64,000 bases of DNA from Palsa-504 sp050011155. Lineage in GTDB: Bacteria > Actinomycetota > Actinomycetes > Streptosporangiales > Streptosporangiaceae. Below are positions 56,326 to 64,000 of this stretch, one piece after another. Position 1 is the stretch's first letter, and the number at the start of each line of letters is the position of its first letter. A program made the position numbers and the translations under genes. The notes beneath the pieces are model-generated. The model was not told the DNA's origin. It ran no database searches and worked only from the letters and a program-made list of their open reading frames with translations. The stretch spans positions 4,236-68,235 of the forward strand of contig JBEKJP010000022.1 in NCBI GenBank assembly GCA_050011155.1. The letters run 5' to 3'.

Positions 56326-56744
56326 CAGCCCTCACCCACTTCACGCTTGACGACCTTGCACTTCATGGGCAGCTTGTGAATCGCGCGGCGGAGCGCCTCT
56401 CGGGCGACCGGCTCGGCGATGCCGGAAATCTCGAACATGACCCGTCCGGGCTTCACGTTCGCGATCCACCATTCCGGCGAGCCCTTGCCGGAGCCCATCC
56501 GGGTCTCGGCCGGCTTCTTGGTCAGCGGCCGGTCTGGGTAGATGTTGATCCACACCTTCCCGCCACGGCGGATGTGCCGCGTCATGGCGATACGGGCGGC
56601 CTCGATCTGCCGGTTGGTCACGTAGGCGTGCTCGAGCGCCTGGATCCCGAACTCGCCGAAGTTCACGTGGGTCCCGCCGGTCGCATTACCTGTCCGGTGC
56701 GGACGGTGCTGCTTCCGGTGCTTGACCCTGCGTGGAATGAGCAT
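56325..56744 (-). CDS. rplP: 50S ribosomal protein L16
   Basis: A 139-aa protein: LIPRRVKHRKQHRPHRTGNATGGTHVNFGEFGIQAL, RIAMTRHIRRGGKVWINIYPDRPLTKKPAETRMGSGKGSPEWWIANVKPGR. Three bases follow the rpsC stop. Confidence 0.99.
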   Translation of the reverse strand: MLIPRRVKHRKQHRPHRTGNATGGTHVNFGEFGIQALEHAYVTNRQIEAARIAMTRHIRRGGKVWINIYPDRPLTKKPAETRMGSGKGSPEWWIANVKPGRVMFEISGIAEPVAREALRRAIHKLPMKCKVVKREVGEG

Positions 56745-56747
56745 GAA

Positions 56748-57548
56748 TCAGCCCTCCTCGCCCGCGCTAGCGCTAGCGGGCGCCGCCTCGGCGCCACGCC
56801 TGCCACCGCGCCCGCGCGGACCCTGGCCCTGGCCCTGGCCCTGGCCGTCACGCGGCCGCTGGGTCCGCTGCTGGGCCGCGGCCCGCAGCGCCGCCGCCTG
56901 TGCTTCCCGTCCGGCCCGGCTGGTCGGCGCCTCACCCTTGTAGATCCAGACCTTCACGCCGATCCGGCCGAAGGTGGTGCGGGCCTCGTAGAAGCCGTAG
57001 TCGATGTCCGCGCGCAGCGTGTGCAGCGGCACCCGGCCCTCGCGGTAGAACTCGGACCGGGACATCTCCGCGCCGCCGAGACGGCCGGAGCACTGCACCC
57101 GGATCCCCTTGCAACCCGGGCTCTTCATCGCACTCTGGATCGCCTTGCGCATGGCCCGCCGGAAGGAAACCCGGCTGGACAGCTGCTCGGCGACACCCTG
57201 GGCGACCAGCTGGGCATCGATCTCGGGGTTCTTCACCTCGAGGATGTTCAGCTGGATCTGCTTGCTGGTCATCTTCTCCAGGTCGCCCCGGATACGATCC
57301 GCCTCGGCGCCGCGGCGGCCGATGACGATGCCTGGCCGGGCGGTATGGATGTCGACCCGCACCCGGTCCCGGGTGCGCTCGATCTCGACCTTGGAGATGC
57401 CCGCCCGCTCCATGCCGCGCTGCAGCATGCGCCGGATGGCCACGTCCTCGGCTACGTATTCCTTGTACAGCTTGTCGGCGTACCAGCGGCTCTTGAAGTC
57501 GGTGGTGATGCCCAGCCGGAACCCGTGCGGGTTCACCTTCTGCCCCAC
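56748..57548 (-). CDS. rpsC: 30S ribosomal protein S3 with Gly/Gln/Arg-rich tail
   Basis: A 266-aa mRNA-entry protein: GQKVNPHGFRLGITTDFKSRWYADK, KH domain VIGRRGAEADRIRGDLEK, AQGVAEQLSSRVSFRRAMRKAIQSAMKSPGCKGIRVQ, GRLGGAEMSRSEFYREGRVPLHTLRADIDYGFYEARTTFGRIGVKVWIYKGE. The last ~45 residues are low complexity with GQGQG repeats. The GTG overlaps the rplV stop by one base. Confidence 0.98.
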   Translation of the reverse strand: MGQKVNPHGFRLGITTDFKSRWYADKLYKEYVAEDVAIRRMLQRGMERAGISKVEIERTRDRVRVDIHTARPGIVIGRRGAEADRIRGDLEKMTSKQIQLNILEVKNPEIDAQLVAQGVAEQLSSRVSFRRAMRKAIQSAMKSPGCKGIRVQCSGRLGGAEMSRSEFYREGRVPLHTLRADIDYGFYEARTTFGRIGVKVWIYKGEAPTSRAGREAQAAALRAAAQQRTQRPRDGQGQGQGQGPRGRGGRRGAEAAPASASAGEEG

Positions 57549-57901
57549 TAGCGGGTCCTTCCTTCGGAATCGTCGGAGACGATCACCGTGATGTGGCTGG
57601 TGCGCTTCAGGACGCGGTAGCCGCGACCCTGCGCGCGCGGCCGGAACCGCTTCAGCGTCGGCCCCTCGTCGACCCAGGCCCGGCGCACCCACAGCATGTC
57701 CCGGTCCCCGCGCCCGCCTCGGGCGTCCGCGTTAGCGATCGCGCTGGCGAGCACCTTGCCGACCGGGTCACTGGCCGATTGCGGCGCGAACGCGAGCACG
57801 GCCTGCGCCTCGTCGGCGGGCAGTCCGCGGATCAGGTCCACCACCCGGCGGGCCTTCCGCGGCGTGACACGGACGTACCGCGCCATTGCCCTGGCTTCCA
57901 T
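57548..57901 (-). CDS. rplV: 50S ribosomal protein L22
   Basis: A 117-aa exit-tunnel protein: EARAMARYVRVTPRKARRVVDLIRG, SAIANADAR, VDEGPTLKRFRPRAQGRGYRVLKRTSHITVIVSD. It precedes rpsC in the usual S10-operon order. Confidence 0.98.
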   Translation of the reverse strand: MEARAMARYVRVTPRKARRVVDLIRGLPADEAQAVLAFAPQSASDPVGKVLASAIANADARGGRGDRDMLWVRRAWVDEGPTLKRFRPRAQGRGYRVLKRTSHITVIVSDDSEGRTR

Positions 57902-57912
57902 AACTCGTTCTC

Positions 57913-58191
57913 CTATCGGCGGCTGCGCCGGTCGTCCTTGACATGGCTGCGGAAAGTCCGCGTAGGCGCGAACTCGCCGAGCTTGTGGCCCACCATCGAC
58001 TCGGTGATGAACACCGGGATGTGCTTCCTGCCGTCATGCACCGCGATCGTGTGCCCCAGCATGGCCGGGACGATCATGGAACGCCGGGACCAGGTCCTGA
58101 TGACGGTCTTCGATCCCCGGTCATTCTGCACGTCCACCTTTTTCATCAGGTGGTCGTCGACGAAGGGACCCTTCTTAAGGCTACGAGGCAT
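57913..58191 (-). CDS. rpsS: 30S ribosomal protein S19
   Basis: A 92-aa protein: PRSLKKGPFVDDHLMKKVDVQNDRGSKTVIRTWSRRSMIVPAMLGHTIAVHDGRKHIPVFITESMVGHKLGEFAPTRTFR. It follows rplB by 12 nt. Confidence 0.99.
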   Translation of the reverse strand: MPRSLKKGPFVDDHLMKKVDVQNDRGSKTVIRTWSRRSMIVPAMLGHTIAVHDGRKHIPVFITESMVGHKLGEFAPTRTFRSHVKDDRRSRR

Positions 58192-58203
58192 CGCGTGCTG
58201 CTC

Positions 58204-59037
58204 CTACCGCTTGTTCCTGCCGCGGCGACGGCTGATCAGCCGGTCACTCGGCTTGTTCGCCTGGCGGGTCCGGCCCTCCGGCTTGCCCCACGGGCTGACC
58301 GGGTGGCGACCGCCCGAGCTCTTGCCCTCACCGCCGCCAAGCGGGTGGTCAACCGGGTTCATGGCCACGCCGCGGACGGTCGGGCGCTTGCCCTTCCACC
58401 GGTTGCGGCCGGCCTTGCCCAGCTTGATGTTGCCCTGCTCGGCGTTGCCGACCGCGCCGACGGTGGCCCGGCAGGTCGCGTCGACCCGCCGGATCTCGCC
58501 GGACGGCATCCGCAGCTGGGCGAAGCCGCCTTCCTTGGCCAGCAGCTGCACGCCGGAACCCGCGGACCGGGCGATCTTGGCGCCGCCGCCCGGACGCAGC
58601 TCGATGGCGTGCACCACCGTGCCGGTCGGGATGAAGCGCAGCGGCAGGCAATTGCCCGGCTTGATGTCGGCCCCGGGACCGCTCTCCACCCGGTCGCCCT
58701 GGGCCAGGCCCTGCGGGCAGATGATGTAGCGCTTCTCGCCGTCGGCGTAGTGCAGCAGCGCGATCCGCGAGGTGCGGTTCGGGTCGTACTCGATGTGCGC
58801 GACCTTGGCCGGCACGCCGTCCTTGTCCGCCCGCCTGAAGTCGATCAGCCGGTAGGCCCGCTTGTGGCCGCCGCCCTGATGCCGGGCGGTGACGCGACCG
58901 TGCACGTTCCTGCCGCCGCGGGAGTGCAGCGGGCGCACCAGCGACTTCTCCGGCTCACTCCTGGTGACCTCGGAGAAGTCCGAGCCGCTCGCGCCGCGCC
59001 GGCCGGGGGTGGTCGGCTTGTACTTACGGATAGCCAT
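58204..59037 (-). CDS. rplB: 50S ribosomal protein L2
   Basis: A 277-aa peptidyl-transferase-centre protein: AIRKYKPTTPGRRGASGSDFSEVTRSEPEKSL, GGGHKRAYRLIDF, and the catalytic-region MNPVDHPLGGGEGKSSGGRHPVSPWGKPEGRTR. It follows rplW by 15 nt. Confidence 0.99.
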   Translation of the reverse strand: MAIRKYKPTTPGRRGASGSDFSEVTRSEPEKSLVRPLHSRGGRNVHGRVTARHQGGGHKRAYRLIDFRRADKDGVPAKVAHIEYDPNRTSRIALLHYADGEKRYIICPQGLAQGDRVESGPGADIKPGNCLPLRFIPTGTVVHAIELRPGGGAKIARSAGSGVQLLAKEGGFAQLRMPSGEIRRVDATCRATVGAVGNAEQGNIKLGKAGRNRWKGKRPTVRGVAMNPVDHPLGGGEGKSSGGRHPVSPWGKPEGRTRQANKPSDRLISRRRGRNKR

Positions 59038-59052
59038 ATCTGGTCGTCTCCC

Positions 59053-59346
59053 CTAGGCGCCGAAAATGTCGATCCGGTCGCCCTCGGCGAGGGAGACGAT
59101 CGCGCGCTTGGTGTCCGGCCGCTTGCCCCAGCCGTACCGGGTACGCCGCCGCTTGCCCGGACGGTTGAGGGTGTTCACCCCGGTCACCTTGACCCCGAAC
59201 ACCGACTCAACCGCGAGCCTGATCTGGGTCTTGTTGGCCTCCGGGGCGACGACGAAGGTGTACTTGCCCTCGTCGAGCAGCCCGTAGCTCTTCTCCGAGA
59301 CCACCGGCCGAAGCAGGATGTCCCTCGGGTTGATGACCCGGCTCAC
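59053..59346 (-). CDS. rplW: 50S ribosomal protein L23
   Basis: A 97-aa tunnel-exit protein that docks trigger factor and SRP: DILLRPVVSEKSYGLLDEGKYTFVVAPEANKTQIRLAVESVFGVKVTGVNTLNRPGKRRRTRYG. The GTG overlaps the rplD stop (GTGA). Confidence 0.98.
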   Translation of the reverse strand: MSRVINPRDILLRPVVSEKSYGLLDEGKYTFVVAPEANKTQIRLAVESVFGVKVTGVNTLNRPGKRRRTRYGWGKRPDTKRAIVSLAEGDRIDIFGA

Positions 59347-60008
59347 TTGGCCGCCTCCTTCGCGGATCCAGACCCGGAAGCCCGGGCGACGAAGGCCTCC
59401 AGCGCCTGCTCGGTGAAGACCACGTGATCGCTGGCCAGCACGTCATAGGTGTTGAGCTGGCCCTCGGTGAGCACGTGCACGGTGGGTACGTTGCGCAGCG
59501 ACTTCCAGGTGAGCTCGTCGTCGCGGTGCACGATCACGAGCACCTTGGCGCCGACGTCGCCGACCGCGGTGGCCAGCACGGCCATCGCGTCCTTGGTGCG
59601 GGGCACGTCGCCGCCGACGAAGCCGCTGACCACCACGACCCGGCCGTGGCCGAGCCGGTCGGACAGCGCGCCGCGCAGCGCGGCCGCCTTCATCTTCTTC
59701 GGCGTCCGCTGCACGTAGGAACGTGGCTGCGGGCCGTGGACGACACCGCCGCCCGCGTACTGGGGCGCACGCAGCGAGCCCTGACGAGCCCGGCCGGTGC
59801 CCTTCTGCCGGTACGGCTTCTTGCCGCCGCCGCGCACTTCGCCACGCGTCTTGGTGGAGTGAGTGCCCTGCCGGGCCGCTGCCTGCTGAGCCACCACGAC
59901 CTGGTGGATCAGGGGCACGTTCACCTTGGCGGCGAAGATCTCCTCGGGCAGTTCCACCGTCTTGCCCGCGGCATTGCCGTCCGGGCCAATGACGCTGACC
60001 GCTGTCAT
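59343..60008 (-). CDS. rplD: 50S ribosomal protein L4
   Basis: A 221-aa protein: GKTVELPEEIFAAKVNVPLIHQVVVAQQAAARQGTHSTKTRGEVRGGGKKPYRQKGTGRARQGSLRAPQYAGGGVVHGPQPRSY is the classic loop. In enterobacteria L4 autoregulates the S10 operon; no such leader is identified here. Its ATG overlaps the rplC stop. Confidence 0.98.
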   Translation of the reverse strand: MTAVSVIGPDGNAAGKTVELPEEIFAAKVNVPLIHQVVVAQQAAARQGTHSTKTRGEVRGGGKKPYRQKGTGRARQGSLRAPQYAGGGVVHGPQPRSYVQRTPKKMKAAALRGALSDRLGHGRVVVVSGFVGGDVPRTKDAMAVLATAVGDVGAKVLVIVHRDDELTWKSLRNVPTVHVLTEGQLNTYDVLASDHVVFTEQALEAFVARASGSGSAKEAAK

Positions 60009-60664
60009 CGGGCTTCCTCCCTCAGGGTCCTGGCCGCGCTGCGGACCAGGACGAGCTGGCCGCGAGGGCCGGGCACCGCGCCCTTGATCAGGAGCAGGCC
60101 GCGCTCGGCGTCCACGGCGTGCACGGTGAGCGACTGCGCGGTGGTGCGCACGCCGCCCATCCGGCCCGCCATCCGCAGGCCCTTGAAGACGTGGCCCGGG
60201 GTGGCGCAGCCGCCGATGGAGCCGGGCGACCGGTGCTTGCGCTGGGTGCCGTGCGAGGAGGACAGGCCCTTGAACCCGTGGCGTTTCATGACGCCCGCGA
60301 AGCCCTTGCCCTTGCTCCGGCCGGTCACGTCCACGTGCTGGCCGCTGGCGAACACCTCGGCCGTGACCTCTTGCCCGAGCGTGTACTCGGACGCGTCGTC
60401 GGTGCGGAGCTCGGCTATGTACCGGCGCGGGGTCACGCCGGCCTTCTCGAACACGCCGCTGACCGGCTTGGTCACCTTGCGCGGGTTGATCTCGCCGAAG
60501 CCGAGTTGGACGGCCGAGTAGCCGTCGTTGTCCGGGGTCCGCACGCCAGTAACCACGCAGGGCCCGGCCTGCACAACGGTGACCGGCACGATCTGGCCGG
60601 CCTCGTTGAAGACCTGGGTCATGCCGAGCTTGGTGCCCAGGATCCCTTTGATCTGCTTAGCCAT
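60005..60664 (-). CDS. rplC: 50S ribosomal protein L3
   Basis: A 219-aa protein: KQIKGILGTKLGMTQVFNEAGQIVPVTVVQAGPCVVTG, KGKGFAGVMKRHGFKGLSSSHGTQRKHRSPGSIGGCATPGHVFKGLRMAGRMGG. It follows rpsJ by 13 nt. Confidence 0.99.
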   Translation of the reverse strand: MAKQIKGILGTKLGMTQVFNEAGQIVPVTVVQAGPCVVTGVRTPDNDGYSAVQLGFGEINPRKVTKPVSGVFEKAGVTPRRYIAELRTDDASEYTLGQEVTAEVFASGQHVDVTGRSKGKGFAGVMKRHGFKGLSSSHGTQRKHRSPGSIGGCATPGHVFKGLRMAGRMGGVRTTAQSLTVHAVDAERGLLLIKGAVPGPRGQLVLVRSAARTLREEAR

Positions 60665-60677
60665 GTCGGTGCGTTCC

Positions 60678-60986
60678 TCAGAGCTTGATCTCGATGTCGA
60701 CGCCGGCCGGCAGGTCGAGGCGCATCAGCGAGTCCACCGTCTTGGGCGTCGGGTCGATGATGTCGATCAGCCGCTTGTGCGTCCGCATCTCGAAGTGCTC
60801 GCGCGAGTCCTTGTACTTGTGCGGAGAGCGGATGACGCAGTAAATGTTCTTCTCGGTAGGCAGCGGCACCGGGCCGGCCACCCGCGCGCCGGTACGCGTC
60901 ACGGTGTCGACGATCTTCCGCGCCGAGCTGTCGATGACCTCGTGGTCATATGCCTTGAGCCGGATGCGGATCTTCTGTCCCGCCAT
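60678..60986 (-). CDS. rpsJ: 30S ribosomal protein S10
   Basis: A 102-aa protein, also a transcription antitermination factor (NusE): AGQKIRIRLKAYDHEVIDSSARKIVDTVTRTGARVAGPVPLPTEKNIYCVIRSPHKYKDSREHFEMRTHKRLIDI. It is the first gene of the S10 operon. The 129-nt gap to tuf contains two hairpins. Confidence 0.99.
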   Translation of the reverse strand: MAGQKIRIRLKAYDHEVIDSSARKIVDTVTRTGARVAGPVPLPTEKNIYCVIRSPHKYKDSREHFEMRTHKRLIDIIDPTPKTVDSLMRLDLPAGVDIEIKL

Positions 60987-61031
60987 TGTGGCCTCGGTGT
61001 CCTTCGCTTGAGTCAGCCGCAGTGTTTGCCC

Positions 61032-61046
61032 GGGGGCTTCGCCCCC
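61032..61046. terminator. GGGGGC-TTC-GCCCCC hairpin upstream of rpsJ
   Basis: A six-pair GC hairpin with a TTCG-type loop between the tuf terminator and rpsJ. It may reinforce termination or lie in the rpsJ leader. Confidence 0.5.
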
Positions 61047-61065
61047 AAGGCGACCCCCCGATTTC

Positions 61066-61113
61066 GTCGTGCGAGGTGGGCCCAGCCTTCGGCCGGACCC
61101 ACCGTCACACGAC
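61066..61113 (-). terminator. tuf terminator hairpin
   Basis: Outer arms GTCGTG (61066-61071) and CACGAC (61108-61113) enclose a GGTGGG...CCCACC stem capped by TTCG, starting two bases after the tuf stop. No U tract; typical actinomycete hairpin terminator. It separates the fusA-tuf transcript from rpsJ. Confidence 0.7.
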
Positions 61114-61115
61114 AG

Positions 61116-62309
61116 TTACTTGATGATCTTCGTGACTCGCCCGGAGCCGACGGTCCTGCCGCCCTCGCGGATCGCGAACCGCAGGCCCTGCTCCATGGCG
61201 ATCGGCTGAATCAGGCTGACCGTCATGTCGGTCCGGTCGCCCGGCATGACCATCTCGGTGCCCTCGGGGAGGCTCACCACGCCGGTCACGTCGGTGGTCC
61301 GGAAGTAGAACTGCGGACGGTAGTTGTTGAAGAACGGCGTGTGCCGCCCGCCCTCGTCCTTGGACAGGATGTAGACCTGGCCCTCGAACTCGGTGTGCGG
61401 GGTGCTGGTGCCCGGCTTGATGACGACCTGGCCGCGCTCCACATCCTCGCGCTTGATGCCGCGGAGCAGCAGGCCCACGTTGTCGCCGGCCTGGCCGTCG
61501 TCCAGGATCTTGCGGAACATCTCCACGCCGGTGACGGTGGTGGACTGTCCCTTTTCCTTGATCCCGACGATGTCGACGGTCTCGCCGGTGTGGATGGTGC
61601 CGCGCTCGATCCGGCCGGTCACCACGGTGCCGCGGCCGGTGATCGAGAACACGTCCTCGACCGGCATCAGGAAGGGCTTGTCGACCTCGCGGACCGGCTC
61701 GGGGATGGAGTCGTCGCAGGCGGTCATGAGCTCCATGACCTTCTCGCCCCACGCCGCGTCGCCTTCGAGCGCCTTGAGCGCGGATACCCGGATCACCGGC
61801 ACGTCGTCGCCGGGGAACTCGTACTCGGTGAGCAGCTCACGGACCTCGAGCTCAACCAGCTCGAGGATCTCCTCGTCGTCCACCATGTCCGCCTTGTTCA
61901 GCGCGACCACGATGGAGGGCACACCGACCTGGCGGGCGAGCAGCACGTGCTCGCGGGTCTGCGGCATCGGGCCGTCGGTCGCGGCGACCACCAGGATCGC
62001 GCCGTCCATCTGGGCGGCACCGGTGATCATGTTCTTGATGTAGTCCGCGTGACCCGGGCAGTCCACGTGCGCGTAGTGGCGCTTCTCGGTCTGGTACTCG
62101 ACGTGCGAGATCGAGATGGTGATGCCCCGCTCCTTCTCCTCCTTCGCGTTGTCGATCTGGTCGAAGGGGGTGAAGGGGTTCACGTCCGGCATCTTGTCGT
62201 GAAGCACCTTGGTGATTGCCGCAGTCAGCGTGGTCTTGCCGTGGTCGATATGACCGATGGTGCCGATGTTGACGTGCGGCTTAGTCCGCTGGAACTTGGC
62301 CTTCGCCAC
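61116..62309 (-). CDS. tuf: Elongation factor Tu
   Basis: A 397-aa GTPase delivering aminoacyl-tRNA to the ribosome. G1 GHIDHGKTTL (residues 19-28), DCPGHADYIKNMI (G3), ALNKADMVDD (G4), and domains 2-3 with GRGTVVTGRIERG and TDVTGVVSLPEGTEMVMPGD. GTG start. It lies 66 nt after fusA and is followed by a strong hairpin. Confidence 0.99.
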   Translation of the reverse strand: MAKAKFQRTKPHVNIGTIGHIDHGKTTLTAAITKVLHDKMPDVNPFTPFDQIDNAKEEKERGITISISHVEYQTEKRHYAHVDCPGHADYIKNMITGAAQMDGAILVVAATDGPMPQTREHVLLARQVGVPSIVVALNKADMVDDEEILELVELEVRELLTEYEFPGDDVPVIRVSALKALEGDAAWGEKVMELMTACDDSIPEPVREVDKPFLMPVEDVFSITGRGTVVTGRIERGTIHTGETVDIVGIKEKGQSTTVTGVEMFRKILDDGQAGDNVGLLLRGIKREDVERGQVVIKPGTSTPHTEFEGQVYILSKDEGGRHTPFFNNYRPQFYFRTTDVTGVVSLPEGTEMVMPGDRTDMTVSLIQPIAMEQGLRFAIREGGRTVGSGRVTKIIK

Positions 62310-62375
62310 TGGTTTCTCCTCGTTGTATGCGATCCACCCCCCGGAGCTGGGGGGATGGAACCGAACTGAATGCTG

Positions 62376-64000
62376 CTACTCGCCTCGCGCCTTGGCGATG
62401 ATCTCCTTGGCAATGCTGGGCGGGACCTCGGCATACGAGTCGAACTGCATGCTGTAGTCCGCCCGGCCCTGGGTCCGGCTGCGCAGATCCCCCACGTAGC
62501 CGAACATCTCCGACAGCGGGACAAGAGCCTTGACCACCCTGACCCCGGAACGTTCCTCCATGGCCTGGATGTGGCCGCGGCGGCTGTTCAGGTCGCCGAT
62601 GACCTCGCCCATGTAATCGTCAGGCGTCCTGACCTCGACGGCCATGAGCGGCTCGAGCAGAACCGGGCCCGCCTGGCCGGCCGCCTTCTTGAACGCCATC
62701 GAGCCGGCGATCTTGAAGGCGAGCTCGGACGAGTCGACCTCGTGGTAGGCGCCGTCGGTCAGCGTCACCTTGATGTCGACCATCGGGTAGCCGGCCAGCA
62801 CGCCGAACTCCGCGGCCTCCTGGCAGCCGGCGTCCACCGACGGGATGTACTCCCGCGGGATCCGCCCACCGGTCACCTTGTTCTCGAACTCGTACCCGCC
62901 GCCGTCGCCGCCGGTGGGCTCGAGGTTGATGAGCACGCGACCGTACTGGCCGGAGCCGCCGGTCTGCTTCTTGTGGGTGTACTCGACCTTCTCGACCTTG
63001 CGGGTGACCGTCTCGCGGTAGGCGACCTGCGGCCGGCCGATGTTCGCCTCGACCTTGAACTCGCGGCGCATCCGGTCGACCAGCACCTCAAGGTGCAGCT
63101 CGCCCATCCCGGCGATGATCGTCTGCCCGGTCTCCTCGTCGGTCCTGACCTGGAAGGTCGGGTCCTCCTCGGCGAGCCGCTGGATCGCGATTCCCAGCCT
63201 CTCCTGGTCACTCTTGGTCTTCGGCTCGATGGCCACGTTGATCACCGGCGCCGGGAACGTCATCGACTCGAGCACGACCGGCTTGTCCTGCGCGGACAGC
63301 GTGTCGCCGGTGGTGGTGTCCTTCAGGCCCATCACCGCGACGATCTGACCGGCCACCGCGAACGGGCGCTCCTCGCGCTTGTTCGCGTGCATCTGGTAGA
63401 TCTTGCCGATCCGCTCGCGGCGGCCCTTGATCGAGTTCAGCACGGTGCTGCCGGACTCCACGGTGCCGGAGTAAACCCGGATGTAGGTGAGCTTGCCGAG
63501 ATGCTGGTCCGCCATGATCTTGAAGGCCAGCGCCGAGAACGGCGCCTCGGGGTCGGGGCTGCGCTCCACCACGGTGTCCTCGTCGCCCACGGCGTGGCCC
63601 TGGACAGCCGGGATGTCGACCGGGCTGGGCAAGAAGTCCACGATCGCGTCGAGCATGGGCTGGACGCCCTTGTTCTTGAACGCGGTCCCGCACAGCACCG
63701 GGTTCAGCGCACCGGCGACAGTGGCGCGCCTGATGGCCGCGACGAGCTGCTCCTCGGTGGGCTCGGTGCCCTCCAGGTACAGCTCCATCATCTCGTCGTC
63801 GTTCTCGGCGATCTTCTCGAGCAGCCGGTCGCGCCATTCGCGCGCGGCCTCGAGGTGGTCGTCCGGGATCCCGACGATGTCGTACTTGTCGCCCTTGCCC
63901 TCGGTCTGCCAGAGCAGCGCGCGCATCCGGACGAGGTCGATGACCCCGCGGAAGTCGGACTCCACGCCCCAGGGCAGCTGGACGACGAGCGGCGTCGCGC
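62376..64000 (-). CDS. fusA: Elongation factor G, 5' end outside window
   Basis: Translocation GTPase. The frame is open to the window edge and reads ATPLVVQLPWGVESDFRGVIDLV there, so about 541 of ~700 residues are present; the G1-G3 motifs lie outside. Visible are domain II (VYSGTVESGSTVLN), domain III-IV (GMGELHLEVLVDRMRREFKVE, YRETVTRKVE), and the C-terminal RSRTQGRADYSMQFDSYAEVPPSIAKEII. It heads the fusA-tuf pair. Confidence 0.98.
   Translation of the reverse strand, partial: ATPLVVQLPWGVESDFRGVIDLVRMRALLWQTEGKGDKYDIVGIPDDHLEAAREWRDRLLEKIAENDDEMMELYLEGTEPTEEQLVAAIRRATVAGALNPVLCGTAFKNKGVQPMLDAIVDFLPSPVDIPAVQGHAVGDEDTVVERSPDPEAPFSALAFKIMADQHLGKLTYIRVYSGTVESGSTVLNSIKGRRERIGKIYQMHANKREERPFAVAGQIVAVMGLKDTTTGDTLSAQDKPVVLESMTFPAPVINVAIEPKTKSDQERLGIAIQRLAEEDPTFQVRTDEETGQTIIAGMGELHLEVLVDRMRREFKVEANIGRPQVAYRETVTRKVEKVEYTHKKQTGGSGQYGRVLINLEPTGGDGGGYEFENKVTGGRIPREYIPSVDAGCQEAAEFGVLAGYPMVDIKVTLTDGAYHEVDSSELAFKIAGSMAFKKAAGQAGPVLLEPLMAVEVRTPDDYMGEVIGDLNSRRGHIQAMEERSGVRVVKALVPLSEMFGYVGDLRSRTQGRADYSMQFDSYAEVPPSIAKEIIAKARGE

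Noticed and set aside
60528..62369. Long plus-strand frame opposite rplC-rpsJ-tuf
   Set aside because: Shadow of universally conserved genes on the other strand.

Overview
The window is a chromosomal segment of a high-G+C actinomycete. Almost every reading frame has G or C at third codon positions. Actinomycete hallmarks are a conservon (roadblock/DUF742/GTPase module), a WhiJ-type XRE-DUF5753 regulator with a DUF397 partner, a LytR-CpsA-Psr protein, DUF6350 and DUF6542 membrane proteins, and Cys-containing ribosomal proteins S4, S14 and L36. Gene order resembles Streptomyces and Streptosporangiales-type genomes, but species cannot be fixed from the sequence alone.

Layout. 1-4.8 kb: the 3' part of a UDP-glucose dehydrogenase converges on a folD-purH-purN cluster (one-carbon and late purine synthesis), followed by a small membrane protein whose C-terminus looks broken. 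4.8-8.8 kb: DUF6350 membrane protein and sucCD (succinyl-CoA synthetase). 8.8-13.7 kb: an accessory-looking stretch with a decayed integrase, an NCS1 nucleobase permease, and a large TPR protein with a damaged P-loop, sharing an A+T-rich divergent region that contains a perfect palindrome. 13.7-19.5 kb: an IcmB-like B12 subunit, an LCP protein, a DUF6542 protein and UvrD/PcrA helicase. 19.7-26.6 kb: a complete conservon (sensor kinase, roadblock, DUF742, GTPase), then a HATPase, a DUF397 protein and an XRE-DUF5753 regulator. 26.6-31.3 kb: saccharopine-dehydrogenase-like enzyme, APC permease, PIG-L deacetylase and a membrane-anchored CoxG-like protein.

31.3-43.1 kb: the t6A tRNA-modification genes tsaD-rimI-tsaB and tsaE, nnrD, glmM, rpsI-rplM, and two Pro-rich single-pass membrane proteins. 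Two long non-coding stretches (31.3-32.1 and 42.2-43.1 kb) share diverged repeat blocks in opposite orientation and carry strong palindromes. 43.1-64 kb: one minus-strand block, read from high to low coordinates as fusA-tuf-rpsJ-(S10, spc and alpha operons)-secY-adk-map-DUF1707-infA-rpmJ-rpsM-rpsK-rpsD-rpoA-rplQ-truA. It makes the ribosome, the Sec channel, adenylate kinase, Met aminopeptidase, IF-1 and the RNA polymerase alpha subunit.

Most of the window is conserved housekeeping DNA. The unusual material is the repeat family of the two intergenic regions, the conservon beside a WhiJ-like set, the degenerate NB-ARC/TPR protein with its palindromic promoter region, and several small decay events (integrase, DUF4190-like tail, short frame after tsaD). 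No tRNA, rRNA, CRISPR array or riboswitch was recognised.
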